Shown here: positions 1 to 7,563 of the stretch, one piece after another
Numbering within the stretch: position 1 is the first letter of the stretch
How the letters are laid out: the number at the start of each line of letters is the position of its first letter
IMG/VR virus record: IMGVR_UViG_3300005747_000206
Location: 1 to 30,351 of that record
Direction: 5' to 3' (one strand)
From: a virus
Length of the DNA stretch: 30,351 nt
Position numbers and translations under genes: made by a program
The notes under the pieces: generated by a model
The model's database searches: none
What the model saw: only the letters and a program-made list of their open reading frames with translations
Told to the model about the DNA's origin: nothing

Positions 1-1
1 T

Positions 2-1321
2 TTAGACTCCGTTTTAGAGTTTAATATGTCTACTGCGTGGGTTCCTCCCGCGACGACTACAAATGCCGATGTCACGCAATCTACAGCAAGCCAAACAACC
101 AACGTAGAATCTATGAGATGGGCAGATGGTGGTACAAAATTATACCTCACTAACTACTCAGGGAATGTCGCGAGATACAACGCTGGTAGCGCGTACAGCA
201 TTAGCTCGCTCACACTTCAAACATCTAACACGTTCACTAAAATTTTAGCCAACGGCAACACCCACCAAGGGTCGCACTTTAACAACCAAATATCCAATAC
301 CTTTGATGTCGTAAACACTAGTGCGTATGTGCCTAGCATTGCCGCTGTCTCAGCAGACACGATGTATGTAGCCATTTGCGATAAAGAAGAGCGAAAGCAT
401 TTCCCTTTAGAAATGATCTCTATAGAGATGACAACGAATTGGGATGAGGAAACGCTACAAGTAAACCCAACAACAATGAGAGGTCTTTGGAGGGCGGGGC
501 AAACGAGTGGAGCAGAATTTGTTGGCTTTGACTTTATGGAGCAACTACGTACCGGAAACAGCGTTTACAAAGAAGTCGGCGAACGGCTTTACACGATAAG
601 CGAGGGCGGGACGATCAAACAGTTTCATTTAAGCGCGCCCTTTGCTCTGGTTGGTTACGGCGGGACACCTTTCCAAAGCGCAAACATTAGTAGCATTACT
701 GGCACTAGCTTGCGCGATCTGTGGGTTCGCCCTAACGGGCAAGATTTCTATGTGGTGACGCCAACATCAGTGCTACGGCTTAGAGCGTCTACATTCACAG
801 ATGTTACGACTTTAGCGCTTAGTCAAACTTTCACGCATGGTTTTACTTCAACCGCAGATCCCTGTTTTTTGTGGGTTTCAGCAGATGGCAGAAAAGTGGC
901 CGTTGCTGGGTCTTTAAATGCCTTTGGATTCGTTGGTGATTTGCGTGTCTGGACTCTCAGTAGTCCTTTTAGCCTATCCACTGCAAGCCTTACATATTCT
1001 GTCAATATGGGTGCTGGCGGTGATCCTTGCGCGATGGCGTGGAGTCCAGATGGTACGCGCCTAATCTGGGCGTCGCATGATGCCCAAAATGATCGCATTA
1101 TCGTGGATGAGTATGAGCTAAGTACGGCATGGAACGCCGCAACCAAAGGCTCCGCTAGAGAGGCAAGCAAGATACAGCTTACAAGAGATGGGGTTAACGG
1201 TAGCAAAATGCGGTGGAACACTGGCGCTTTAGGTGGCTCTAACGCAGGCATGGGCGGCAGGAGCCTAATTGTTAGCGGCGGCCAAGAACAGGCTTGCCTT
1301 TACACAATGACAACTTACTAG
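2..1321 (+). CDS. Virion protein with beta-propeller-like repeats, 5' end outside window
   Basis: Probable tail-associated protein built of repeated propeller-type blades. Recurrent segments pair a 'DG(T/R)' turn with a following 'LSTA' strand: WADGGTKLYL near the start, SADGRKVAVAG in the middle, SPDGTRLIWAS near the end. The first ATG (position 26) is probably not the start. The frame stays open to the left edge, and the preceding codons read VLEFN before MSTAW, matching VDEYELSTAW near the C-terminus, so a blade is cut by the window edge. No Shine-Dalgarno precedes position 26. At least 439 residues are visible. It heads a run of same-strand tail genes. Propeller repeats are seen directly; a role in the distal tail or receptor binding is inferred from position. 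Confidence 0.75.
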   Translation, partial: LDSVLEFNMSTAWVPPATTTNADVTQSTASQTTNVESMRWADGGTKLYLTNYSGNVARYNAGSAYSISSLTLQTSNTFTKILANGNTHQGSHFNNQISNTFDVVNTSAYVPSIAAVSADTMYVAICDKEERKHFPLEMISIEMTTNWDEETLQVNPTTMRGLWRAGQTSGAEFVGFDFMEQLRTGNSVYKEVGERLYTISEGGTIKQFHLSAPFALVGYGGTPFQSANISSITGTSLRDLWVRPNGQDFYVVTPTSVLRLRASTFTDVTTLALSQTFTHGFTSTADPCFLWVSADGRKVAVAGSLNAFGFVGDLRVWTLSSPFSLSTASLTYSVNMGAGGDPCAMAWSPDGTRLIWASHDAQNDRIIVDEYELSTAWNAATKGSAREASKIQLTRDGVNGSKMRWNTGALGGSNAGMGGRSLIVSGGQEQACLYTMTTY

Positions 1322-1330
1322 GAACTCGCT

Positions 1331-1861
1331 ATGGGCGTGTATGCAAAAGTAGAAGATGGCGCGGTTGTTCAATACCCTTATGACCTTTATACGTTAAGGC
1401 AGGACAACCCTAATACATCATTTCCAGGCGGGATGACTGCGGAGCAGTATGCGGAATGGGATATGGTTCCTGTCACGGTAGACCCAGAGCCAGAATTTGA
1501 CGGTGTTTATAAGGAACTGGAAGCCGTAGGGCCGACTCTCATAGACGGCGTTTGGACTCTAGGGTGGTCTGTCGTAGACCGCGATCCAGAGGATGTGCAG
1601 GAAACCATAGAGGCCCAAAGGCAGGGCATGAAATGCAGTATGCGGCAAGCTAGATTGGCCTTGCTACAACAGGGCTTGTTAGCGAGTGTAGATGCGGCAA
1701 TTGCAGGCTTGCCAGAAGGTGAAAAAGAAGCCGCTGAAATCCAGTGGGAATATGGCTCTGAAGTAGAGCGACTGTCTCCCCTTGTTGTAGGTCTTATGCC
1801 TGCACTGGGAATGACAGAAGAAGAGATTGATGATTTGTTTGTGTTAGCTGGGACGTTGTAA
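1331..1861 (+). CDS. Tail-fibre-associated / assembly-like protein (176 aa)
   Basis: The N-terminus (about residues 1-50: 'YAKVEDGAVVQYPYDLYTLRQDNPNTSF') matches a common phage family encoded next to tail fibre genes. The C-terminal part ('RQARLALLQQGLL' through 'EIQWEYGSEVERLSPLV') is a helical module found in tail-fibre-linked proteins. Start chosen at 1331, preceded by TAGGAA and a 6-base spacer, 9 bases after the preceding stop. Likely made with the propeller protein as adhesin plus assembly partner. Membership in the fibre-neighbour family is recalled from sequence style; the chaperone role is inferred. Confidence 0.7.
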   Translation: MGVYAKVEDGAVVQYPYDLYTLRQDNPNTSFPGGMTAEQYAEWDMVPVTVDPEPEFDGVYKELEAVGPTLIDGVWTLGWSVVDRDPEDVQETIEAQRQGMKCSMRQARLALLQQGLLASVDAAIAGLPEGEKEAAEIQWEYGSEVERLSPLVVGLMPALGMTEEEIDDLFVLAGTL

Positions 1862-1891
1862 GTAAGGCTTTTAAATCCAAGGAGAGGAAAA

Positions 1892-2041
1892 ATGGCAGAA
1901 GAAACAATCACTATTGATGGTGTTGAGCATGACATAGATTCGTTGTCCGACGAGTCAAAGTACATGATCAGCCAGATCCAAGATCTTCAGAAGAAAGCGG
2001 CATCACTGCGTTTTTCTTTAGATCAGTTAACCGTGGCGTAG
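1892..2041 (+). CDS. Small conserved phage protein, DUF6447-like (49 aa)
   Basis: A 49-residue acidic protein whose start TITIDGVEHDIDSLSDESK matches a small phage family usually seen near tail genes in marine phages (pattern: IDG, short spacer, LSDE, K). The remainder is one predicted helix, perhaps coiled coil. It has a strong ribosome site (AAGGAG, 7 bases before ATG) and lies 30 bases after the previous stop. Function unknown. Confidence 0.75.
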   Translation: MAEETITIDGVEHDIDSLSDESKYMISQIQDLQKKAASLRFSLDQLTVA

Positions 2042-2097
2042 GATGTGTTCACTAAAAATTTAGTTGATTCTCTAAAGGGAGATGATCAGGAGGCGGC

Positions 2098-2352
2098 ATG
2101 AACCCAACTGTGCGCTACATATTTAATGTATTGGCAGCGATCAGTCAGCTGGTTAACGCTGTTATTGGTGGTCATCCAAATATGACGCTGAGCGCACGAG
2201 CCTACTGCAATCAGGGGGTGTCAGGGTGGCACGTAGTACACAAGCTAATAAATACCCTGTTTTTTTGGCAGCATGATCACTGCAAGCAATCCTGGGAGCA
2301 GGATGAGAAATTTTGCGAAGCTCTATGCTGCGACAAAGATGCAGATCTGTAG
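2098..2352 (+). CDS. Small phage membrane-associated protein, possible lysis-region gene (84 aa)
   Basis: The N-terminus (about residues 1-25, NPTVRYIFNVLAAISQLVNAVIGG) is hydrophobic and could span or lie on the inner membrane. It is followed by 'HPNMTLSARAY', a histidine- and cysteine-containing stretch with 'DHCKQSWEQD', and a Cys-rich end (EALCCDKD). The pattern of hydrophobic start, GGHP, SARAY and DHC recurs in small phage proteins often beside holin or endolysin genes. Ribosome site AGGAGG is only 4 bases before ATG. The palindrome at 2367 follows 14 bases after its stop. Family resemblance is from memory; lysis function is inferred from the neighbour. Confidence 0.65.
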   Translation: MNPTVRYIFNVLAAISQLVNAVIGGHPNMTLSARAYCNQGVSGWHVVHKLINTLFFWQHDHCKQSWEQDEKFCEALCCDKDADL

Positions 2353-2366
2353 CTTTGTCTGGTAAA

Positions 2367-2381
2367 ATTAGCGGAACTAAT
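2367..2381. promoter_or_regulatory. Operator-like palindrome ATTAG-N5-CTAAT (site 1)
   Basis: Exact copy with central bases CGGAA, in the 62-base gap before the 66-residue membrane protein, 33 bases upstream of its ATG. A possible promoter overlaps it: TTGTCT, 17-base spacer, TAATAC, with the right half-site forming part of the -10. It is the only copy in the rightward structural module, suggesting the same regulator controls a putative lysis gene. Confidence 0.7.
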
Positions 2382-2414
2382 ACACGGAACGTATTACGAA
2401 AAGGCGGTTTGATA

Positions 2415-2615
2415 ATGGAAGACAAAAAATACTGGGAGGCGCTTAACCGAATCATGACTCATGAAGCAATGTGTGAGGAGCGTTCTAAGACCATCTTTAC
2501 TCGCCTAGAGAATATCGAAGCCCAGCTTGCGGGTATAAACAAGAACATGTTTGTGCTCGGCGTAACTTTGGTCAGTGGCATGGCGGGCGTAATTGTTACT
2601 TTGCTTACTCGGTAA
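2415..2615 (+). CDS. Holin-like (XhlA-type) coiled-coil plus single TM protein (66 aa)
   Basis: Residues 1-43 form an amphipathic, probably coiled-coil region (EERSKTIFTRLENIEAQLAGINKN). Residues about 44-64 are one transmembrane segment (MFVLGVTLVSGMAGVIVTLLT) with a single trailing Arg. This architecture matches XhlA-type accessory holins. An upstream in-frame ATG at 2313 would add 34 residues overlapping the previous gene and the palindrome; the start at 2415, with AAGG upstream, is preferred. No endolysin is visible in this window, so a lysis role is inferred from architecture alone. Confidence 0.65.
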   Translation: MEDKKYWEALNRIMTHEAMCEERSKTIFTRLENIEAQLAGINKNMFVLGVTLVSGMAGVIVTLLTR

Positions 2616-2622
2616 TTAATAA

Positions 2623-4410
2623 ATGGCTTACTTTAAGAGAGACAAGTTCAGCGGTATCGCGCCCGGTGTGGCACCAAATCTACTGGCTGAGCAGTTTGGG
2701 CAGATCGCAGAGAACATTGACTTTGAGTCAGGCTCTTTGGTGCCAATTAAAAAAGAAGGCTCGGTAGAACACACGTTCACTTCCTCGGGGGCTTTAGTTC
2801 TCTCGTTCTATTACTACGAAAACAGCGTTACTAATCGATGGCTGCAGTTTAACTCAGCTAACGTCAATGTAATTGAAGGCCCCATACCTGGCGATACATA
2901 TGAGCGTATCTATTGGACAGGAGAAGCCTTTCCAAAAATGAGCGTGCAGACAGTCATTGAGGGTGATGGCTCGGCACCTTTCCCTGAGTCGTCATGGCGG
3001 CTAGGGGTTCCGGCTGCAGAAGATATGGGTTCCGTGACGCTAACCGGCACTCTCGATGATACCGTTACTGCCGAGGACGTGTCATATGTATACACGTTTG
3101 TGACTGCTTATGGCGAAGAAGGGCCGCCTAGCTCTCCGACTGATGCGGTTGAGGCTACCATTGGCCCAAGCAAGCAGTCCGCAGGTTTTAGCATTCCTAA
3201 CTATGGCGGCGTGTCTAGCTCTATAAATTTCTCGCGGAAGCGGATATATCGATCAAACACCGGCTCTACTAGCACGACGTTTCAATTTGTCGACGACGTG
3301 CCTTATGCTCAGACTAGTTACACAGATTCGAAAGACGCGGCAACCTTACAAGAAGTTTTACCGTCTGCTACCTGGATAGGTCCACCAGATGATAATACCT
3401 CGTTATATCCCGATGGGCCGCTGAAGGGGCTGACGGCGGTAGCCAATGGCGTTTTTGCTGGCTTCACTGGCAAGCGCCTTTGTCTAAGTGAGCCATATTT
3501 GCCGCACGCTTGGCCTATCTCTTACCGGATTACTTTAGAGGAAGACATTGTAGCTATAGGTGCTACCGCTAATGGAGTGGTTTGTTTAACAAAGGGTAAG
3601 CCTTATTTCGTGACCGGCGTAGACCCTAGTGCAATGAGCGCGCTACAAATAGACCTAGCGCAAGCATGCGTTAATCGGGACTCAGTCGTGGACATGGGCG
3701 AGTACATTTTGTACGCGAGCCCAGACGGCTTGTGCGCTATCTATAGTACGGAGGGGCGCGTTGTTACTAAGGGATTAATTTCTCCCGCTCAGTGGCGCGA
3801 TGATTTTGCACCTACTGCGATAAAAGCTTTTAAGCACGAAGGCACATACGTTGCATTTTATGACGATGGCTCCGATCACAAAGGCTGGGTCTATGATCCT
3901 CGTGCAGACGAGGCCGCTATTTCTACAATTAGCACTGAAAATACTGTCTATGCTGCTTGGCCGGATAGTGAAAGCGGAGAGTTATATATACTTGACGCTC
4001 AAGGCTCGACGGCGAGCAGGCGTGTGCGAAAGTATCGAGGGGCTGCTTCGACAAACAAGTTGCGCTGGAAATCAAAAAAGCTAGTTATGCCAGAGCCCAC
4101 AAGTATGGCGTGGGTCGGAGTGTATGCGGACAGTTACCCTGCTCCTGCTGGAGCAAATTATACCGACGTGTTGCGCCTTAGAGTTTGGGCCGACAGTACT
4201 CTCATAGCCGACTATTACTTACACAGCAGCGGCAGCGCGTATATTTTGTCGCCTACTACGCCCAGCACAGCGTCCAGCGCTAGTTTGCACGAGCCAATTA
4301 TGAGATTACCGGCTGTTACCGCACGTCAGTGGGAGGCGCAGGTTGAGTCGCAGCACCCTGTTCGAGAGCTCTGTCTTGCTCAAACAATGGATGAGATTAA
4401 ACAAGCATGA
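2623..4410 (+). CDS. Phage tail structural protein (595 aa)
   Basis: Large virion protein with alternating beta segments and repeated short 'DG' and 'G-x-Y' turns. The central block (about residues 275-385: 'FAGFTGKRLCLSEPYLPHAW', then 'TANGVVCLTKGKPYFVTG' and 'YILYASPDGLCAIY') is a recognisable conserved phage module near distal tail genes. Residues about 135-180 resemble an Ig/FN3-like strand set ('VSYVYTFVTAYGEEGPPSSP'). The stop overlaps the next gene's start (ATGA), implying coupled translation. Structural role follows from conservation and position; the exact tail component cannot be set by reading. Confidence 0.75.
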   Translation: MAYFKRDKFSGIAPGVAPNLLAEQFGQIAENIDFESGSLVPIKKEGSVEHTFTSSGALVLSFYYYENSVTNRWLQFNSANVNVIEGPIPGDTYERIYWTGEAFPKMSVQTVIEGDGSAPFPESSWRLGVPAAEDMGSVTLTGTLDDTVTAEDVSYVYTFVTAYGEEGPPSSPTDAVEATIGPSKQSAGFSIPNYGGVSSSINFSRKRIYRSNTGSTSTTFQFVDDVPYAQTSYTDSKDAATLQEVLPSATWIGPPDDNTSLYPDGPLKGLTAVANGVFAGFTGKRLCLSEPYLPHAWPISYRITLEEDIVAIGATANGVVCLTKGKPYFVTGVDPSAMSALQIDLAQACVNRDSVVDMGEYILYASPDGLCAIYSTEGRVVTKGLISPAQWRDDFAPTAIKAFKHEGTYVAFYDDGSDHKGWVYDPRADEAAISTISTENTVYAAWPDSESGELYILDAQGSTASRRVRKYRGAASTNKLRWKSKKLVMPEPTSMAWVGVYADSYPAPAGANYTDVLRLRVWADSTLIADYYLHSSGSAYILSPTTPSTASSASLHEPIMRLPAVTARQWEAQVESQHPVRELCLAQTMDEIKQA

Positions 4411-6686
4411 CAGACGGTCGTCGTAAGCCGCGGACTAACTATCCCACAAAAGTACCCGGTATCCCCAAGCCGCCTGCAGACGCGTCGCCGTCTCTACAAA
4501 AGTATCTTACTAGTCTGTCTGAAGCGCTTGAAATTAGACTCGGTCGAAAAGGCGACACTCGTGACCGAGCTATTACGCTGCGCGAGTTAATAGACAGCGG
4601 CTTAGCAGTTGATTTGCTAAATCGCCCTTACGACCCAAATAATCCGGGCTCTGATTTTGACCCGCCACCGACTACGGGCGGAACTGATCAGACGCCTACC
4701 GCTCCGACTGGTTTTTCTGTTATCGCTGGCTTATCGAGTGCTGGTTTATTTTGGGATTATCCTGGCGACCAATATCGCGGACACAGTTTTACTGAGTTAT
4801 TCAGAAACTCAACTAATAATATCGCTACGGCTGTTTTAATAGGCTCTTCGCCTGGGAGTGCTTACACCGACTATGTCGGTACGGTAACAACTGATACAAA
4901 TTATTATTACTGGGCAAGACACGTCAATACAGACGGTATAAGAGGCCCGTTTCACGCAAATGCCGGTTTAGAAGTGACCTTTGCGCCAAACATAAATTTT
5001 TTGCTCGACGTGCTGGATAACTCTATAACAAGCTCTCAGTTGGTGCAGAGTTTACGAGACCCAATTTCAAACTTGCCTACTGATACAAACCAGTCGTTTG
5101 TTGATGTAGAGGAAGACGTGAGTGACCTTGGGGCGCAGTACTCTGTAAAGATTCAAACTAATTTTAACGGCGGGACTTATGTATCTGGGTATGGCTTGTC
5201 AAGTGAGCTTGTGGACGATACGCCTACCTCGTCTTTTGTAGTTGCTGCAGATCGCTTTGCTATTATAAACCCTGCAACATATAACGTCGGTCAAACAAAC
5301 AACCTATCTGCTAATTACTTACCATTTCAGGTAGAAACTAACTCTCGGAATATAACGCTAGACAGTGGCGAAGTCGTAAACATTCCTGCGGGGGTGTACA
5401 TACGCGACTTGTTTGTTAGTAAGGCGAAAATACTCGATCTGATTGCGGGTAGCGTTACTGCTGACTTTGTTCTGGCGTCTACTTTTATCCGTGCACCGGC
5501 AATACATGGTGGCACGTTTAACATTGGTTCTTTCAGCACAAACGGCAGTAGTGATCCCACTAATTGGACTGTTACAGGCAATAACCGGCAGAGTAATTTT
5601 TCTGTAGACGCTAACGGCATCATGCACTGTGAATCGGCTGAGCTAAAAGGCATCACAGTTAAGGCGAGCGACGACACGATTCTTTTAGATGCTGGCGGGG
5701 TTCGCACCTCAGAGGCTAACAATTACATTTATAACGCCCACTTCAATGATGGGATTGCAGGCTGGACTACCAATGGGTCGCTAGGCTCTACAGTAGTTTT
5801 CGGCTATGACTCATCAGAAGGCAAATACTATGTGCAGTGTTCGTCAGGGATTTTTGTTGAATCTGATTTGACGTTCCCTATTAACACTGATGAGCCACTT
5901 TATCTTTTTGGCGAAAACTCAGGGTCAGGCGCATATTATGGTTTAGTGCAATACACCAGCATAGGCGGTGAACTTGGAAAGTTTTTAACGGGAGGCAACG
6001 TAAGCCCTAGCTTTGGCTCATCTATTGCCTATCGCATTGGGAAAATAGACCCAGATTCTGGGTACATTAAAGCTCGTTTGCGTATAGGATCGTCCTCCGG
6101 AACCGCAAAGCATTATTTTGCAGGCGTGTCACATACGCCGCCCGTGCTAGATCCTGCTTATGCATCTACATTTATACGAAATGCTTCTATTGGCACAGCC
6201 CAAATTGGGACGCTGTACGTCACAGATTTAACGGGTGATGTAAACACTATTGAGACATTTAACAGTTCGGCCTTTGTCATAACAGGCCCAACGAGCGCGG
6301 GATATAGAGATATGTTTTCCGTAATCTGTCCTCAAAATAGCGAGTCTGCGATATACCATGAGGCGACCATTAATGGCGCTTTTTCGGCTGTGTATGCCAC
6401 AGATACTGCAGAGCTAAAAATTGTATGGCAGGCTAGAAATAGCAGGGATCAAGTAAACGGCACTTTTGGAACCGCTAACACTGCCAGCTTGATGAAACAC
6501 AAAACATCAGAAAGCGGCAGTTCTTGGGCTATTTTGGCATTTGGAGCAGGCACAGGCACAACGCACAACGTGGACGTTAAATTCACTATTCAAATTAAAA
6601 TGTATGACAATGGTGGGTTTGGGAGCACAAACCAACAAAGAAGCTCTACAGGTAAATATAGCGGCTCTACAATAGGCGTTGTCTAA
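4407..6686 (+). CDS. Tail tip / host-specificity protein with FN3 and DUF1983 (759 aa)
   Basis: Order: Pro-rich N-terminus with a short helical region (1-65); a linker rich in Pro, Gly and Thr (70-95); an FN3-like domain (about 98-190, 'APTGFSVIAG' to 'YYYWARHVN'); a DUF1983-like region (about 235-290, 'YSVKIQTNFNGGTYVSGYGL' then 'SSFVVAADRFAI') as in the C-terminal part of lambda-J-type tail proteins; then beta-rich, probably trimeric receptor-contacting sequence. The N-terminal J domains are missing, so this resembles a split J or separate fibre. It overlaps the previous gene by 4 bases, and its stop TAA shares a base with the next ATG. Confidence 0.8.
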   Translation: MTDGRRKPRTNYPTKVPGIPKPPADASPSLQKYLTSLSEALEIRLGRKGDTRDRAITLRELIDSGLAVDLLNRPYDPNNPGSDFDPPPTTGGTDQTPTAPTGFSVIAGLSSAGLFWDYPGDQYRGHSFTELFRNSTNNIATAVLIGSSPGSAYTDYVGTVTTDTNYYYWARHVNTDGIRGPFHANAGLEVTFAPNINFLLDVLDNSITSSQLVQSLRDPISNLPTDTNQSFVDVEEDVSDLGAQYSVKIQTNFNGGTYVSGYGLSSELVDDTPTSSFVVAADRFAIINPATYNVGQTNNLSANYLPFQVETNSRNITLDSGEVVNIPAGVYIRDLFVSKAKILDLIAGSVTADFVLASTFIRAPAIHGGTFNIGSFSTNGSSDPTNWTVTGNNRQSNFSVDANGIMHCESAELKGITVKASDDTILLDAGGVRTSEANNYIYNAHFNDGIAGWTTNGSLGSTVVFGYDSSEGKYYVQCSSGIFVESDLTFPINTDEPLYLFGENSGSGAYYGLVQYTSIGGELGKFLTGGNVSPSFGSSIAYRIGKIDPDSGYIKARLRIGSSSGTAKHYFAGVSHTPPVLDPAYASTFIRNASIGTAQIGTLYVTDLTGDVNTIETFNSSAFVITGPTSAGYRDMFSVICPQNSESAIYHEATINGAFSAVYATDTAELKIVWQARNSRDQVNGTFGTANTASLMKHKTSESGSSWAILAFGAGTGTTHNVDVKFTIQIKMYDNGGFGSTNQQRSSTGKYSGSTIGVV

Positions 6687-7213
6687 TGGATAAATATATT
6701 TGGATAAACGAGGATGGAGAGCCAGAAGGCACGCCGCAGACATGGCGGCAAAGCGGGCCTCCTGCTGATTGGGTGCTTTGGGACGATTCCGTACAGCCAG
6801 ATGATGACAGCTTAATCTGGGAGCCTGTTTATTTTGAAGATGAAAACGTGGCAAGGCTTGTCAGCCGTTTTGACGTAGCTCACGCGCAGGGGCAAAAATG
6901 GCAGTCAATTAAAATGGCTAGGGACGCTCTAGAATTTAGTACGTTCAATTGGGGCGGCTACACCTTCCAATGTAACGAAGTGTCTCAAAGGCGCATACAG
7001 GGCGCAGTTCAGTTAGCCGCACTCGACACCAATGTCGTTATGGATTGGACTTTGTCAGATAACTCCAGTCAGACGTTCAACGCCACAGAATTACAGCAGA
7101 TCGGGCAGGCTTTAGGGGCGCATGTAAACGCCTGTCACGTCAAAGCGCGCGGTTTACGCGCAGCGATAGACGCTGCTACAACTGAAACAGAACTTGACGC
7201 AATTAATTGGTAG
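6686..7213 (+). CDS. DUF4376 tail-associated protein (175 aa)
   Basis: Residues about 70-175 match the DUF4376 pattern: 'KWQSIKMARDALE', 'FNWGGYTFQ', 'SQRRIQGAVQLAA', 'WTLSDNS', 'LGAHVNACHVKARGLRAAID', ending 'TETELDAINW'. The acidic N-terminus (1-65) is variable. DUF4376 modules commonly end phage fibre-associated proteins next to the fibre gene. Start codon overlaps the stop of the tail-tip gene (TAATG), so translation is probably coupled. Biochemical function unknown. Confidence 0.85.
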   Translation: MDKYIWINEDGEPEGTPQTWRQSGPPADWVLWDDSVQPDDDSLIWEPVYFEDENVARLVSRFDVAHAQGQKWQSIKMARDALEFSTFNWGGYTFQCNEVSQRRIQGAVQLAALDTNVVMDWTLSDNSSQTFNATELQQIGQALGAHVNACHVKARGLRAAIDAATTETELDAINW

Positions 7214-7223
7214 GGAGCACGCT

Positions 7224-7310
7224 ATGCACAAGGGTAAGAAATGTATGATTAATGCGAAGCCTGGCAAGAAGCAAAAGCCTGGGAAGAAAAAGAAAAAGTC
7301 TGCTTATTAA
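7224..7310 (+). CDS. Lys-rich mini-protein (28 aa)
   Basis: A 28-codon ORF with a good ribosome site (GGGAG, 6 bases before ATG), 10 bases after the DUF4376 stop. The product is extremely basic (13 Lys in 28 residues, with PGKK repeats), contains one Cys and ends SAY. Similar tiny Lys-rich proteins occur at the ends of phage tail operons. Nucleic-acid binding would fit the charge but is a guess. Confidence 0.55.
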   Translation: MHKGKKCMINAKPGKKQKPGKKKKKSAY

Positions 7311-7313
7311 ATT

Positions 7314-7349
7314 TGGCACAGTTTCTGGCACAGTTTCTGGCACAGTTCA
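7314..7349 (+). repeat. attP arm-like direct repeats, TGGCACAG x3 (12-bp period)
   Basis: TGGCACAG begins at 7314, 7326 and 7338, spaced exactly 12 bases. Same-orientation copies recur at 7530 and 7541 on the other side of the putative core. Direct repeats flanking a core upstream of int are typical of integrase arm-type sites. Assignment to Int binding is inferred. Confidence 0.65.
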
Positions 7350-7398
7350 TGCAGTAGCATGCAGTAATATGCAGTAATTCAATATGTACCATGCAGTA
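7349..7398 (+). repeat. ATGCAGTA direct repeats x4
   Basis: ATGCAGTA occurs at 7349, 7359, 7369 and 7391; the first three are spaced 10 bases (one helical turn). Related AGCAGTA/AGTAG words continue to 7415. Helical phasing beside arm-like repeats suggests sites for a directionality factor, perhaps the excisionase-like protein at 8594-8803, or an accessory protein. Confidence 0.55.
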
Positions 7399-7408
7399 CT
7401 AAGTAGCA

Positions 7409-7435
7409 GTAAGTAGTTGTAAAACAACAACTTAC
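7409..7435. repeat. Imperfect inverted repeat left of att core
   Basis: Twelve-base arms (7409-7420 and 7424-7435) with one mismatch and an AAA centre, ending 5 bases before the tRNA-like core. No T-run follows, so it is not a typical terminator. It could be a core-proximal recombinase site or a structural element of attP. Confidence 0.5.
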
Positions 7436-7440
7436 GGCAA

Positions 7441-7460
7441 GATTCCGACCCGAGCCTCCA
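7441..7460 (+). other. Candidate attP core resembling tRNA 3' end
   Basis: The 20 bases read like the last part of a tRNA gene: GATT as the end of a T-loop, CCGAC as the 3' T-stem, CCGAGCC as the 3' acceptor strand, T as discriminator base, then CCA. U73 with ...GCCTCCA would fit tRNA-Cys (or Gly). No tRNA body precedes it, as expected if the phage keeps only the 3' end to restore the gene on integration. It sits 104 bases before int, between repeated arm-like sites. Confidence 0.55.
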
Positions 7461-7489
7461 TCAAAAATGGCACTTGTAAGTGACTGTTT

Positions 7490-7519
7490 TTGTTGATCTT
7501 AAAAAATCTCTGGTGTAAT
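7490..7519 (+). promoter_or_regulatory. Possible int promoter
   Basis: TTGTTG at 7490-7495, an 18-base spacer, then TGTAAT at 7514-7519 (5 of 6 matches to the sigma-70 -10). The start codon is 45 bases downstream. TGGCACAC copies at 7530 and 7541 lie in the predicted initial transcribed region, so bound integrase could repress its own gene. The -35 is weak. Confidence 0.35.
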
Positions 7520-7529
7520 TTCTGAGCTG

Positions 7530-7548
7530 TGGCACACTTTTGGCACAG
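7530..7548 (+). repeat. Right-arm TGGCACA repeats x2
   Basis: TGGCACAC at 7530 and TGGCACAG at 7541, 11 bases apart and in the same orientation as the left-arm copies. They lie between the core and the int start codon. Confidence 0.55.
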
Positions 7549-7563
7549 TTTAGGAGCGCTAAG

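Noticed and set aside
823-1251. 142-codon minus-strand ORF over the propeller gene
   Set aside because: Shadow of the + strand gene with low-complexity composition.
1507-1965. 152-codon minus-strand ORF over the fibre-associated gene
   Set aside because: Ser/Pro-rich antisense reading spanning two well-supported + strand genes.
7441-7460. A functional tRNA gene
   Set aside because: Only the last 20 bases resemble a tRNA; no matching 5' acceptor, D-arm or anticodon arm precedes them.
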